Part shown: positions 49,834-58,969 of the stretch, piece by piece | Numbering within the stretch: position 1 is the first letter of the stretch | How the letters are laid out: every line of letters begins with the position of its first letter | Assembly (NCBI RefSeq): GCF_004342265.1 | Contig: NZ_SMCS01000010.1 | Coordinates: 39,458-103,457 of the forward strand | Source of the DNA: Luteibacter rhizovicinus | GTDB taxonomy: Bacteria; Pseudomonadota; Gammaproteobacteria; Xanthomonadales; Rhodanobacteraceae | Reading direction: 5' to 3' | DNA: 64,000 nucleotides | Program-made: the position numbers and the translations under genes | The notes under the pieces: generated by a model | What the model was told of the DNA's origin: nothing | The model's database searches: none | The model's input: only the letters and a program-made list of their open reading frames with translations

Positions 49834-52455
49834 ATGCGTACTGTTCTCGTTTCGGCCATCGCGCTCGCGCTGTCCGGTGTTTCGATGGCCGGGTTTGCCG
49901 CCGATCTCGCCACCACGCAGTTGCCGCGCGAAGTGCGGCCCAGTCATTACGACGTTTCCATCGTGCCGCATGCCGAAAAGCTCGGTTTCGACGGCAAGGT
50001 CAGCGTAGCGGTCGAGGTGCTGAAACCCACCACGAGCATTACCCTGAACGCGATGGACATGACGTTCTCGTCCGTGTCGCTGACCCCGGCGGGCAAGAAG
50101 GCGCTCGCCGCGCCGAAGGTGGCCGTGGACAAGGAGGCCCAGACGGCGACCTTCACGTTCGCAAAGCCCCTGCCGGCCGGTACCTATACGCTGGCGATGG
50201 TCTATACCGGCAAGATCGGTACGCAGGCCAATGGCCTGTTCGCCATCGACTACGACACGAAGGACGGCAAGAAGCGCGCCCTTTACACGCAGTTCGAGAA
50301 CTCCGATGCCCGCCGCTTCATTCCTTCGTGGGACGAGCCGGCATACAAGGCGACCTTCACGCTCGACGTGACGATTCCGACCGGCGAGATGGCGGTGAGC
50401 AACATGCCCACCGCGACAACGGACAAGCTGGGCAACGGCACGACGCATGTGGTGTTCGCACCATCGCCGAAGATGTCGACCTACCTGCTGTTCTTCGGTA
50501 CGGGCGAGTTCGATCGTGCGACCACCAGCGTCGACGGCACCGAAATCGGCGTCATCGCGCAGAAGGGCAAGGCGTCGCAGGCGAATTTTGCACTGGAATC
50601 GTCCAAGGCCGTGCTGCAGGAATACAACAGCTACTTCGGCGTGAAGTATCCGCTGCCGAAGCTGGACAATATCGCCTCGCCCGGTAGCAGCCAGTTCTTC
50701 AGCGCCATGGAAAACTGGGGCGCGATCTTCACGTTCGAGTATGCACTGCTGCTCGATCCGACGATCTCCACCGCCGCCGACAAGCAGGGTGTCTTCAGTA
50801 TCGCCGCGCATGAAATGGCGCACCAGTGGTTCGGCGACCTCGTCACTATGCGCTGGTGGGACGACCTGTGGTTGAACGAAGGTTTCGCTTCGTGGATGGC
50901 CGCGCGCACTACCGAGAAGCTGCATCCGGAATGGAATGCGCAGCTGTCTGCCGTAGATGTGCGCGAAGGTGCGATGTCGCGCGACGCTATCGTCACCACG
51001 CATCCCATCGTGCAGCGCATCGATACGGTGGAGCAGGCGAGCCAGGCATTCGACACCATTACCTATTCGAAGGGCGAGGCGGTTATCCGCATGCTCGAAG
51101 GCTATGTCGGCGCGGACAAGTGGCGCGAAGGCGTGCAGCGTTACATCAAGGCGCACGCGTACGGCAACACGGTATCGGACGACCTGTGGAAGGAAATGGA
51201 TGCCGTCGCCGGTCCGGGCGTCACGACGATCGCGCATGACTTCACGCTGCAGGCAGGCGTGCCGTTGATCAGCGTGGAAGCGGGCAAGTGCGAAGGCGGC
51301 AATACCGCGGTCACGCTGACCCAGGGTGAGTTCACCAAGGATCGTCCGGGCAAGACCGCGCTGCGCTGGCATGTACCGGTCATCGCACAGACGATCGGTG
51401 GCAAGACGGTTACGACGCTGGTCGATGGCAAGGCGTCCGTTTCGCTGCCGGGTTGCGGCCCGGTGCTGGTCAACGCGGGTCAGTCGGGTTACTACCGCAC
51501 GCAGTACACGCAGCCGCAGTTCACCGCGTTGCGCGACGCTTACGCCAAGCTGCCCGCCATCGACCAGATGGGTCTGATCGGCGACGCGTGGGCGCTGGGT
51601 ATGGCCGGACTGGAGCCGACGCCCAACTTCCTCGATCTGGCTAAGCAGGTTCCCGTCGATGCCGCGCCGGAAATGTGGGGCACTGTCGCGGGCGATCTGC
51701 GCAGTCTGGATATGTATTACCGCGGCGACACCGCGCGTCAGGCCACCTTCCGCAAGTACGCCATTTCCCGCCTGCATCCGGTGTTCGAGCGGATCGGCTG
51801 GAAGGCGAAGGCCAGCGAGACGGCATCGGTGGCGATCCTGCGTTCGGAACTGATAGGCACGCTTGCCCAGTTCGGCGACAAGAGCGTTATCGACGAAGCG
51901 CGTCGCCGCTACGCCGCGCAGGGAACCGATCCGTCGGCCGTGCCGGCCGAGCTGCGCAAGATCATCACCGGCGTAGTCGCCAGTCGTGCGGATGCGGCCG
52001 CGTGGGACAAGCTGCATGCCGATGCGAAGGCCGAGAAGACACCGCTGATCAAGGACCAGTTGTACACGATGCTGTCTATCGCCGAAGACGACGCGCTGGC
52101 GAAGAAGGCGCTGGATCTTGCGCTGACCGACGAGCCGGGTGCGACGAACAGTGCGGGCATGATCCGCTCGGTTTCGCGCAATCATCCCGATATGGCGTTC
52201 GACTTCGCCGTGGCGCATAAGGCCCAGGTCGACAAGCTGGTCGATTCCACGTCCAGCAGCCGCTATTACCCGGGGCTTGGCGGTTCGTCGCTGGATCCGG
52301 CGATGATCGGCAAGATCGAGGCATTCGCCAAGGCGAACATCGCCGAAGGTTCGCGTCGCGATGCCGAGACGTCGGTCGCGAACATCAAGTACCGGACCAT
52401 GGTGGTGCGCGAGCGTCTGCCGTCCGTGGACGCGTGGCTTAAAGCTCAGAAGTAA
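49834..52455 (+). CDS. M1 family zinc aminopeptidase, exported
   Basis: 873 residues. Signal peptide to about 24 (SMAGFAAD). The exopeptidase motif is SAMENWGAIF, and the zinc site HEMAHQWFGDL with the third ligand in LWLNEGFASW, 18 residues later. The C-terminal ERAP1-like helical domain is complete. It removes N-terminal residues from peptides, here in the periplasm. It is a single gene, convergent with the RiPP-linked operon. The 265 bases before it show nothing clear. Confidence 0.95.
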   Translation: MRTVLVSAIALALSGVSMAGFAADLATTQLPREVRPSHYDVSIVPHAEKLGFDGKVSVAVEVLKPTTSITLNAMDMTFSSVSLTPAGKKALAAPKVAVDKEAQTATFTFAKPLPAGTYTLAMVYTGKIGTQANGLFAIDYDTKDGKKRALYTQFENSDARRFIPSWDEPAYKATFTLDVTIPTGEMAVSNMPTATTDKLGNGTTHVVFAPSPKMSTYLLFFGTGEFDRATTSVDGTEIGVIAQKGKASQANFALESSKAVLQEYNSYFGVKYPLPKLDNIASPGSSQFFSAMENWGAIFTFEYALLLDPTISTAADKQGVFSIAAHEMAHQWFGDLVTMRWWDDLWLNEGFASWMAARTTEKLHPEWNAQLSAVDVREGAMSRDAIVTTHPIVQRIDTVEQASQAFDTITYSKGEAVIRMLEGYVGADKWREGVQRYIKAHAYGNTVSDDLWKEMDAVAGPGVTTIAHDFTLQAGVPLISVEAGKCEGGNTAVTLTQGEFTKDRPGKTALRWHVPVIAQTIGGKTVTTLVDGKASVSLPGCGPVLVNAGQSGYYRTQYTQPQFTALRDAYAKLPAIDQMGLIGDAWALGMAGLEPTPNFLDLAKQVPVDAAPEMWGTVAGDLRSLDMYYRGDTARQATFRKYAISRLHPVFERIGWKAKASETASVAILRSELIGTLAQFGDKSVIDEARRRYAAQGTDPSAVPAELRKIITGVVASRADAAAWDKLHADAKAEKTPLIKDQLYTMLSIAEDDALAKKALDLALTDEPGATNSAGMIRSVSRNHPDMAFDFAVAHKAQVDKLVDSTSSSRYYPGLGGSSLDPAMIGKIEAFAKANIAEGSRRDAETSVANIKYRTMVVRERLPSVDAWLKAQK

Positions 52456-52492
52456 TAGGTACGGAAGTAATAGGTACGAAAGTGATCGAAGC

Positions 52493-52520
52493 GTGGCGCG
52501 TCCGGTAACGGACGCGCCAC
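52493..52520. terminator. Hairpin between convergent genes
   Basis: Perfect 12-base stem GTGGCGCGTCCG / CGGACGCGCCAC with a GTAA loop, placed between the aminopeptidase stop and the cyclase stop, so probably terminating both. Directly before it the 15-base unit AAGTAATAGGTACGR is repeated in tandem (about 52450-52480), starting inside the last aminopeptidase codons. Confidence 0.7.
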
Positions 52521-52533
52521 CGGTTGCAGAGGA

Positions 52534-53316
52534 TCAGCGCGTAAGACGAATCTCGAACAGACGCGGCCAGCGCTTGCCCGTCACGAACAGGCGGTCGTGT
52601 GCCGCGTCGTAGGCGATGCCATTCAGGACATCGTTCACCGGATCGTTCACCTGCGTCGTACCCAGCAGTCCCTTGAGGTCGATCCAGCCGAGGACATGGC
52701 CGGTCTTCGGGTCGATCCGCGCGATGCGGTCCGTCTGCCAGATGTTGGCGTAGATTTCGCCCTTCACCCATTCCAGTTCGTTGACCTTCCAGACGGGCAC
52801 GCCATCGGCTGTCACGTCGATGGTGCCTACGGCTTTGAGTGTCTCCGGATCGAGGATGCGTATTCTGGGCGTGCCGTCGCTCATATAGATATGAGTGGCA
52901 TCGCGGGTCATGGCCCAGCCTTCGCCCGGATAGCTGAATCGCCCGGTCGGCGCGAATGTCGTCTTGTCCATGATGAATCCGACTCCTTCCTGCCATGACA
53001 GCTGGATCAGCTTCGGTCCCCACGCGATGATGCCTTCGCCGAAGTAACCCTTCGGGGTGGCGACACGCTGAAGGACTTCGCCCGATTCGAGGTCCACCTT
53101 GCGGACGGAGGACGTGTTGGGTTCGCCGGTGCTCTCGTACAGATAGCCGTTGTCGTAGAACAGGCCCTCAGTAAACGCCTTTGGGTCATGCGGGTAGCTG
53201 TGGACCACCTTGTAGCCGTATACGGGCAGCCCGGAGCCAAGCGCAACGTCGGACTGCACGGTCAGCGCCGTGCCAAGGGCGAGGGCTAGCCATTGAAAAG
53301 CGGAAGCACGGTGCAT
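52534..53316 (-). CDS. Glutaminyl-peptide cyclotransferase (plant type), exported
   Basis: 260 residues from the ATG starting a signal peptide (to about 27, VALGSG). The five-bladed beta-propeller family signature is present: SYPHDPKAFTEGLFYDNGYL, YESTGEPNTSSVRKVDL, MSDGTPRIRILDPETL, VNELEWVKGEIYANIW, DVLNGIAYDAAHDRLFVTGK. It turns N-terminal Gln into pyroglutamate. A tandem paralogue lies 118 bases upstream. Confidence 0.92.
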   Translation of the reverse strand: MHRASAFQWLALALGTALTVQSDVALGSGLPVYGYKVVHSYPHDPKAFTEGLFYDNGYLYESTGEPNTSSVRKVDLESGEVLQRVATPKGYFGEGIIAWGPKLIQLSWQEGVGFIMDKTTFAPTGRFSYPGEGWAMTRDATHIYMSDGTPRIRILDPETLKAVGTIDVTADGVPVWKVNELEWVKGEIYANIWQTDRIARIDPKTGHVLGWIDLKGLLGTTQVNDPVNDVLNGIAYDAAHDRLFVTGKRWPRLFEIRLTR

Positions 53317-53434
53317 CCGGATCCCCAGGGTTTGGTTGTATGAAAATACGACATCGTTGGCGGTCCGGAGAGCCACTGCCCTTCGGTCGGCAGAACCTAC
53401 TGAGACGTCGGCGCCAATGCAAGCGGCCCGGATG

Positions 53435-54202
53435 CTACGGTTTACGCAAGCGTATCTCGTAAACGTTCGGCCAGTTCTTTCCCGTGACCAGCAGCGTGTC
53501 GTGCTGCTTGTTGTAAGCAATGCCGTTCGGCACGCTGTCCGCGTCACTGGCGTCGACCAGGGATGTGAGCTGCGAAATGTCCACCCAGCCCTTCACTTTG
53601 CCGCTTTGGCCATCGATCCACGCGATGCGGTTGGTGGGCCACACATTGGCGAACAGGTCGCCGTGCACCCATTCCAGTTCGTTCAGCCATTCGACCGGAT
53701 GCTCGCCATCGGTCACGGTCATCGCGCCCGTTTCGCGCATGCGTTCGTCGAAGAAGCGGATGCGTGGGCTGCCGTCGCTCATGATCAGGCGTGTGCCGTC
53801 GGACGTCATGCCCCAGCCGCCGCCGGGTAGCGACAGCGTTTCTATCTTCGCGAGCGATTCCGCGTCGTAGACGAAGACCGGCGAATCTTTGTAGCTGACC
53901 TGATACAGCCTGTGATGGAGCAGGGCCATACCTTCGCCGAAGGCATCGGTGGGAATGGCGACAGACGCGATGGGTGTGCCGCTTACCGGATCGACTTTCT
54001 TTACGGCCGACCGGCCGAGCAACCCGGTGGATTCGTAGATCACGCCATTGGCGAGAAAGAAGCCTTCGGTAAACGAACTGACGTCGTGGCGATAGCTTCC
54101 AACGACGTCGTAATCGAGCAAAGGTGCCTGGTAAGGCGCACGCCCGGCAGTCGACTGACATCCGGCGACGAAAATGGCAACGCCGATCGATACTCCGCGC
54201 AT
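53435..54202 (-). CDS. Glutaminyl-peptide cyclotransferase paralogue, lipoprotein
   Basis: 255 residues. Signal with lipobox VAGC (Cys15). Family motifs: SYRHDVSSFTEGFFLANGVI, YESTGLLGRSAVKKVDP, MSDGSPRIRFFDERM, LNELEWVHGDLFANVW, SVPNGIAYNKQHDTLLVTGK. Its ATG comes one base after the ATP-grasp stop, so it belongs to the RiPP operon. It may cap a peptide product or periplasmic proteins with pyroglutamate. Confidence 0.92.
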   Translation of the reverse strand: MRGVSIGVAIFVAGCQSTAGRAPYQAPLLDYDVVGSYRHDVSSFTEGFFLANGVIYESTGLLGRSAVKKVDPVSGTPIASVAIPTDAFGEGMALLHHRLYQVSYKDSPVFVYDAESLAKIETLSLPGGGWGMTSDGTRLIMSDGSPRIRFFDERMRETGAMTVTDGEHPVEWLNELEWVHGDLFANVWPTNRIAWIDGQSGKVKGWVDISQLTSLVDASDADSVPNGIAYNKQHDTLLVTGKNWPNVYEIRLRKP

Positions 54203-54203
54203 G

Positions 54204-55355
54204 CTACGCCTCCGTGCCGGGGTGCGGTGCGACTGCTCTGCCGTCGTTTATGTACGTGACACTGGGATGCATGCCGGGCCCGGCGACGACCGAATCGGTC
54301 GTGCGCAGGCAATCGCGGCCTTCCGACGACGTATAGAAGGCGGCCAGCGAGGGAAAAACGAGAGAGGCGTCGCTGGTAACGCGACGACAGACCAGCAGGG
54401 AACACATGGCGGCCAGCACGTGCATGTCGGGACAATCTTCTTCGAGGAAAAGGAAGGAGCCAGCGGGATTGAGTTCGAGGAATCGCCAGCGGCCCTCGGT
54501 ATCGATGACGAAGTCCGACGCGCAGTAACCCAGCCTTAGTTCGCCCATCATGCGCAGCAGCGACGATGTGATGTCGGCGGGCGGCAGAATCGGTTCGATG
54601 CGAAGCTTGTCGCGATGGATCTGCCGGAAATCGATATCGCCCGGTTCGCGGTGATGCATGGCCAGCGCATGGACGGTGTCGCCGATGACGACGACACGTA
54701 CGTCGGCCACGATGGGAACGTACGGCTGATAGATGGCGGGTGACATCGCCAGTTCGGCGTCGCTGGCTTCCATCAGCCGGCGCGAATCAACCGCCCGCGC
54801 GTACGCGGTCCATAGCTTGCCCTCGCTGTTGTCCCTCCATGTATGCGGCTGGAAGGGTTTCACCACGACCTGCGGGTGCAAGCGGAGGAAGTTCCGGATG
54901 CGTTCGGGGGAGGCGCTCATCAGCGTGGGCGGAACATCGAGACCGCAGCGCCTGGCGGCGTACAGTTGCCACGATTTGTTTTCGGCTTCCAGCAGGCGCG
55001 AGTAAGGATTGATCGAATAGACGTTCTCGCTGCGATCCAGCCACCAGTGAAGATTCTTCTCGTACTCCAGTGCTTCGACCTGCGCGTATCCACGATACAT
55101 ATCGGGCACGTCGTCCATGCGCTTGTGTCGGCGGAAGCGACGGTTGAGCACACTGATGCGCCGGCTACCACGCGTCACGTCGCGACGGAATGGCTCGTTG
55201 TCGGGATCGTCCGGAAACAGCGCAATGTTCCCAAGCTGTGCATGCAGCGGCAGGGCGGTATCGATCAGTTCGCACGGGAAGCCACCCGCGCGTATCGCCC
55301 AGCGGATCGCTTGTGCATGCAGGTCATCCTGCGTAGAGAAAATCAGTGAATTCAT
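54204..55355 (-). CDS. ATP-grasp peptide ligase (MvdD/graspetide type)
   Basis: 383 residues from ATG 55355 with GGAAGG upstream. N-terminal domain MNSLIFSTQDDLHAQAIRWA; central ATP-grasp with QVVVKPFQPHTW (ATP-binding Lys), YQPYVPIVADVRVVVIGD and, late, FLELNPAGSFLFLEE (metal-binding Glu/Asn). This is the pattern of RimK-like ligases that make ester or amide links between Ser/Thr/Lys and Asp/Glu side chains in graspetides. Neighbours (double-Gly precursor, C39 exporter) support that. The downstream cyclase is coupled. Confidence 0.85.
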   Translation of the reverse strand: MNSLIFSTQDDLHAQAIRWAIRAGGFPCELIDTALPLHAQLGNIALFPDDPDNEPFRRDVTRGSRRISVLNRRFRRHKRMDDVPDMYRGYAQVEALEYEKNLHWWLDRSENVYSINPYSRLLEAENKSWQLYAARRCGLDVPPTLMSASPERIRNFLRLHPQVVVKPFQPHTWRDNSEGKLWTAYARAVDSRRLMEASDAELAMSPAIYQPYVPIVADVRVVVIGDTVHALAMHHREPGDIDFRQIHRDKLRIEPILPPADITSSLLRMMGELRLGYCASDFVIDTEGRWRFLELNPAGSFLFLEEDCPDMHVLAAMCSLLVCRRVTSDASLVFPSLAAFYTSSEGRDCLRTTDSVVAGPGMHPSVTYINDGRAVAPHPGTEA

Positions 55356-55382
55356 TGTGCCTTCCATGGATGGATCGCGAGT

Positions 55383-55410
55383 GGGGACCGCGGCTTGCGC
55401 CGCGATCCCC
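55383..55410 (-). terminator. Hairpin between precursor and ligase genes
   Basis: Read on the minus strand, a 12-pair stem (one G-T wobble) GGGGATCGCGGC / GCCGCGGTCCCC closes a GCAA tetraloop, 19 bases after the precursor stop. No T run follows. Such stems behind RiPP precursors often limit read-through so that precursor exceeds enzyme. Confidence 0.6.
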
Positions 55411-55428
55411 GGGCATGGCCAGTGCCGC

Positions 55429-55596
55429 TTAGTCCATCGCGGTTTCGTACTGGGAGCCGGTTTCGCCATGCTTCGTGCGGGCAATGGTCTGCATCCGCAG
55501 GCCACCGGCGACCTGTGCGGCCTCGTCGATGGTGATCTCGCGCGCCAGCGTGCGGATGATCGGGGCGACGTCGGCGTTCGGGTTCTTGTCGTTCAT
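55429..55596 (-). CDS. RiPP precursor peptide with double-Gly leader (graspetide candidate)
   Basis: 55 residues. The ATG overlaps the exporter stop (ATGA) and has GGAG seven bases upstream; an ATG two codons earlier is too close to that site. Leader: MNDKNPNADVAPIIRTLARE then ITIDEAAQVAGG, cut after GG by a C39 peptidase. Core: LRMQTIARTKHGETGSQYET-AMD, with Thr, Ser and Lys nucleophiles and Glu/Asp acceptors that an ATP-grasp ligase could join. No Cys, so not a lanthipeptide. Assignment rests on neighbours and leader form. Confidence 0.8.
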   Translation of the reverse strand: MNDKNPNADVAPIIRTLAREITIDEAAQVAGGLRMQTIARTKHGETGSQYETAMD

Positions 55597-57791
55597 GTAC
55601 ATACTCCATTGATGGGATTGGCGAGGCGGACGCTCTCCCTTGCGCCGCGTTCGTCGTCGTGTCCGCTGTTCATCGACGGGCACGTATCCGCGCCTCCCTG
55701 CGCGGGTAGTTCGGTGTTTTCGCCGGTGCAAAGATCGATGACGCGATCGGCGCTGCGAAGCGTTTCGGGACGATGCGCGATGACGATGCGGGTCATCGCA
55801 GCGGAGCGGATGTGGGCGTTGACGCGCTGCTCGGTGGTCACGTCGAGGTGACTGGTGGCTTCGTCGAGAAGAAGAATCGACGGCTGGCGATAAAGCGCCC
55901 GTGCAATCACCACGCGCTGCTTCTGTCCGCCGGAAAGCGACGAGCCCATATCGCCGGCCAGCGATTCGTAGCCCATCGGCATGCCGACGATATCGTCGTG
56001 GATGGCGGCAGCGCGTGCGGCGGACTCGATATGTTGCATCGTCGCGTCGCCGCCTTCGTCGAAGAACGAAATGTTGTCGGCGATCGATCCCGCGAAGAGT
56101 TCGTCGTCCTGCAGGACGGCACCCAGCAGGCGCCGGTAGTTGTCCAGTCCGTAGTCGCGTATGTCCACGCCACCGATCAGTACGGCACCTTCGGTCGGCT
56201 CGACGAGGCCGAGCAGCAGGCGTGCGAGTGTGCTCTTGCCGCAGCCGGACGGTCCGGCGATGGCGACCGACTCGCCCGCCGCGACCGTGAAGTTAAGGTG
56301 GCGAAATACCCAGGGTTCGTGCATGCCGTAGCGATAACCAAGATCGCGTACGGTAATGTCAGTCGACGGCAAGACCGTGCCGCGCCGACCTCCGGTATGG
56401 GCTTCGGGCTCCGTGAGCGCGATGTCGGCAACGCGGCGCAGGTGGACGCCGAGCAATCGCAGTTCCACCAGTTTGTCGATCAGGCTGCCGGTTTTCGTCA
56501 CCAGTTGGTCCGCGTAGCCGGCGAAGGCCACCAGCATGCCGGCCGAAAGACGTCCGTTCATCACGAACCACGCGCCAAACGCGAACAGGGCAAGGCGTTG
56601 CGCGCCGAACAGGCCCTGAGCCAGGGCACCGAAGGCGAGGTTCAGCCGCTGGATGCGCATGTCGCGTTCGCCGGCATCGTGCGTGACGTTCTCGAAACGG
56701 ACGCGTCGCCGATTTGCCTGGTTCGCGAGACGTATCGTCTGTGCACCGCGGATCGATTCCATCAACTCGGTTTGCTGACGGGCGGCATATACCAGTTGTT
56801 CTTCGCTGGCGTGCCATAGCTTTCGCGAAAACAACCAGCGCAGTAGTCCGTAACCGCTGAGGACGGCAATCACAAGGCCGGTCATTGGCAGGCTGTAGAA
56901 ACAGAGAACCGCCAGTGCGGTTACGCCGACCAGTCCATCGAGCAGTGCTTCGATGAATGCACCGGTCAGTGTCGACTGCATCATGCGCAGCGACGTGAAC
57001 CGGGAGAGGATGTCCGCCGTGTGGCGTCGTCCGAAATAGTCCAGCGGTAGCCGTAACAGGTGCGAAAAGAGATTGACCGACCATTGGGCGTTCAGCGTCG
57101 CACCCAGCCAGCTGAGCAGCCAGCCGCGAGCCACGGTGAGCGCGGATTGTGCAAGTAGCACGATAAGGAATCCGGCGGTTATCGCCAGCAGGAAGCGCCG
57201 GTCGCCGGTGACCAGTGCGCGGTCGATAACGATCTGTGTGAAGTAGGGGAGTACCAAGGCAAGCGCTTCGATGGCGAGTGCGAGCCCCAGGACCTGGGTA
57301 ACGCTGCCCGCCAGACTGCGTAATCGACCGGTCACGGATCGCAGCGAGAGGCGCGGTTGTTCGTCCGCTATACGGAAATCGGGCGCCGGCGTTACTTCCA
57401 GCAGGATGCCGGTGAAGTGGGTACCGACGTCCTCGATGGTCATCCATCCGGCGCCACGGGCGGGATCGTGGATGTGCATGCCACGTCTGCCGCGCGCGGT
57501 GAGGACGACGAAGTGATTAAGATCCCAGTGCAGCATGCATGGCAGTGACGCGTCTCTCAGATGCGCCATCTCGGCTCGTAGCGGCCGGGCACGCAGCGCC
57601 AGGGTCGACAGCATGTCGATCAGCGCGGGCAGGGCGGCACCCTTCAGCGATGTGGGGAACCGGCGGCGCAGGGTGGCCAGATCGATACGGTGCCCATGCC
57701 ATGCGGCAAGCATCGCGACACACGCAAGGCCGCATTCGGCGGCTTCGGCCTGCATCACCAGGGGGACGCTCCGCGTGCCGGAGAAACGCAT
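55593..57791 (-). CDS. Peptidase-containing ABC exporter (C39)
   Basis: 732 residues. The N-terminal C39 domain has QAEAAECGLACVAMLA (catalytic Cys) and WDLNHFVVLTARGRRGMHIH with His and a following DPA Asp. Six membrane segments follow (about 165-420), then the ATPase with Walker A GPSGCGKSTL, SLSGGQKQRV, and ILLLDEATSH. It cuts the leader at the double Gly and exports the core with the HlyD partner. Starts on the HlyD stop (TAATG) and ends on the precursor start (ATGA). Confidence 0.93.
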   Translation of the reverse strand: MRFSGTRSVPLVMQAEAAECGLACVAMLAAWHGHRIDLATLRRRFPTSLKGAALPALIDMLSTLALRARPLRAEMAHLRDASLPCMLHWDLNHFVVLTARGRRGMHIHDPARGAGWMTIEDVGTHFTGILLEVTPAPDFRIADEQPRLSLRSVTGRLRSLAGSVTQVLGLALAIEALALVLPYFTQIVIDRALVTGDRRFLLAITAGFLIVLLAQSALTVARGWLLSWLGATLNAQWSVNLFSHLLRLPLDYFGRRHTADILSRFTSLRMMQSTLTGAFIEALLDGLVGVTALAVLCFYSLPMTGLVIAVLSGYGLLRWLFSRKLWHASEEQLVYAARQQTELMESIRGAQTIRLANQANRRRVRFENVTHDAGERDMRIQRLNLAFGALAQGLFGAQRLALFAFGAWFVMNGRLSAGMLVAFAGYADQLVTKTGSLIDKLVELRLLGVHLRRVADIALTEPEAHTGGRRGTVLPSTDITVRDLGYRYGMHEPWVFRHLNFTVAAGESVAIAGPSGCGKSTLARLLLGLVEPTEGAVLIGGVDIRDYGLDNYRRLLGAVLQDDELFAGSIADNISFFDEGGDATMQHIESAARAAAIHDDIVGMPMGYESLAGDMGSSLSGGQKQRVVIARALYRQPSILLLDEATSHLDVTTEQRVNAHIRSAAMTRIVIAHRPETLRSADRVIDLCTGENTELPAQGGADTCPSMNSGHDDERGARESVRLANPINGVCT

Positions 57792-58969
57792 TACGGTCGC
57801 GCTCCGAACAGCGCGTCGGCGAGGCGAACCCGCGACACCGCGATATCGGCGGTCACCGCCATGCCGAGTTTGATCTTCGCATCGCCGGTCTCGAAGTCGA
57901 TCAGCGTGCGGTAACCGGAAACATCCGGCTGCGTCGACGGGAGTGCGGCGACATCGACGACGCGACCGTGCATGGCGATGCGCGCGTGGGTCAGGGTGCT
58001 TTCGTAACGTATGAGTGCGGACTGTCCGGTGCGTACCGCATCGGCGGCGCGTGTCGGTAGCCACACTTCGGCGGCGAGCCGGGTGCCTTCGGGAAGTACG
58101 GTAGCGAGCCGTTCGCCGGTCGCGACCCGCTGGCCTGTACGGGCGACGATATCGACGACCGTCCCGTCGACGGGAGAGCGCAATGTTTCGTCGCGATGCA
58201 GTTCCGCCTGTGCCAGTTCCTGCGTCGTCGCGGCGATCTTCTGGTCCAGTTCCGTGCCGCGCGTGCGTTCGCTGGCGCGGGTTTCGTCCAGCGCGGCATT
58301 CAGTGCTTTTGCTTCGCCTGCAAGTTCGAGTTCGTGCTGGCGTAGCTGTTTCGACCGTGCGGCATGTTCCAGTGCGACGTCCTTCTGCCGCAGCAGGTCG
58401 ACGTCGCTGACGAGACCTCTGCGCGAAAGCGCAGACCACCGGCTATGCAGACCTTCGGCGAGTTGCGCTCGCTGACGGGTTAACGCGGTTTCTTCGCGAA
58501 CCTCGGCGAGTTCGGCGAGGAGCAGGGCGAGGCGTTTTTCGATTCCCTCGCGCTGCCGTTGCGATTCGATCGTCAGTTCGGTTTTCTGTTTCCGCAGTAC
58601 GTCGATGCGCTCGCGATGACTGCGCGCGAGCGCGGCGAAGGTATCGCCGAATGCGGCACTGGCGTGTTCGGCGGAGATATCCACCAGTGCGTCGTTCTTC
58701 TGGACATGCGCTCCGCTCGGGAAGCGGATGCGTGAAACGACGCCGTGGGTCGGCGCGGTAATGGCGATGACGCCGCCCGACGCGACGAGTTTTCCTGTCG
58801 CATGCGCGTGATTCGTATACGTGCCGGTGAAGAGAAGGACGGCGAGTGCGGCAGGCAACAGGAGCGCGATGGCGAACAGGTACCAGCCGAGGGCGGGGGG
58901 TCGCATGCGGACCGTTCCCATCCATTCCCTTGCGCGGGCACTCCGTGCCTCTTTTCGAAACAGCGACAT
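57791..58969 (-). CDS. HlyD-family periplasmic adaptor
   Basis: 392 residues. A single N-terminal membrane helix (about 30-50), a lipoyl-like half (GKLVASGGVIAITAPTHGVV, VQKNDALVDIS), a long coiled coil (about 100-250) and the return lipoyl/beta-barrel part (LRSPVDGTVVDIVARTGQRV). It links the C39 exporter to an outer-membrane channel, which is not encoded here. First gene of the minus-strand operon. Confidence 0.93.
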   Translation of the reverse strand: MSLFRKEARSARAREWMGTVRMRPPALGWYLFAIALLLPAALAVLLFTGTYTNHAHATGKLVASGGVIAITAPTHGVVSRIRFPSGAHVQKNDALVDISAEHASAAFGDTFAALARSHRERIDVLRKQKTELTIESQRQREGIEKRLALLLAELAEVREETALTRQRAQLAEGLHSRWSALSRRGLVSDVDLLRQKDVALEHAARSKQLRQHELELAGEAKALNAALDETRASERTRGTELDQKIAATTQELAQAELHRDETLRSPVDGTVVDIVARTGQRVATGERLATVLPEGTRLAAEVWLPTRAADAVRTGQSALIRYESTLTHARIAMHGRVVDVAALPSTQPDVSGYRTLIDFETGDAKIKLGMAVTADIAVSRVRLADALFGARP

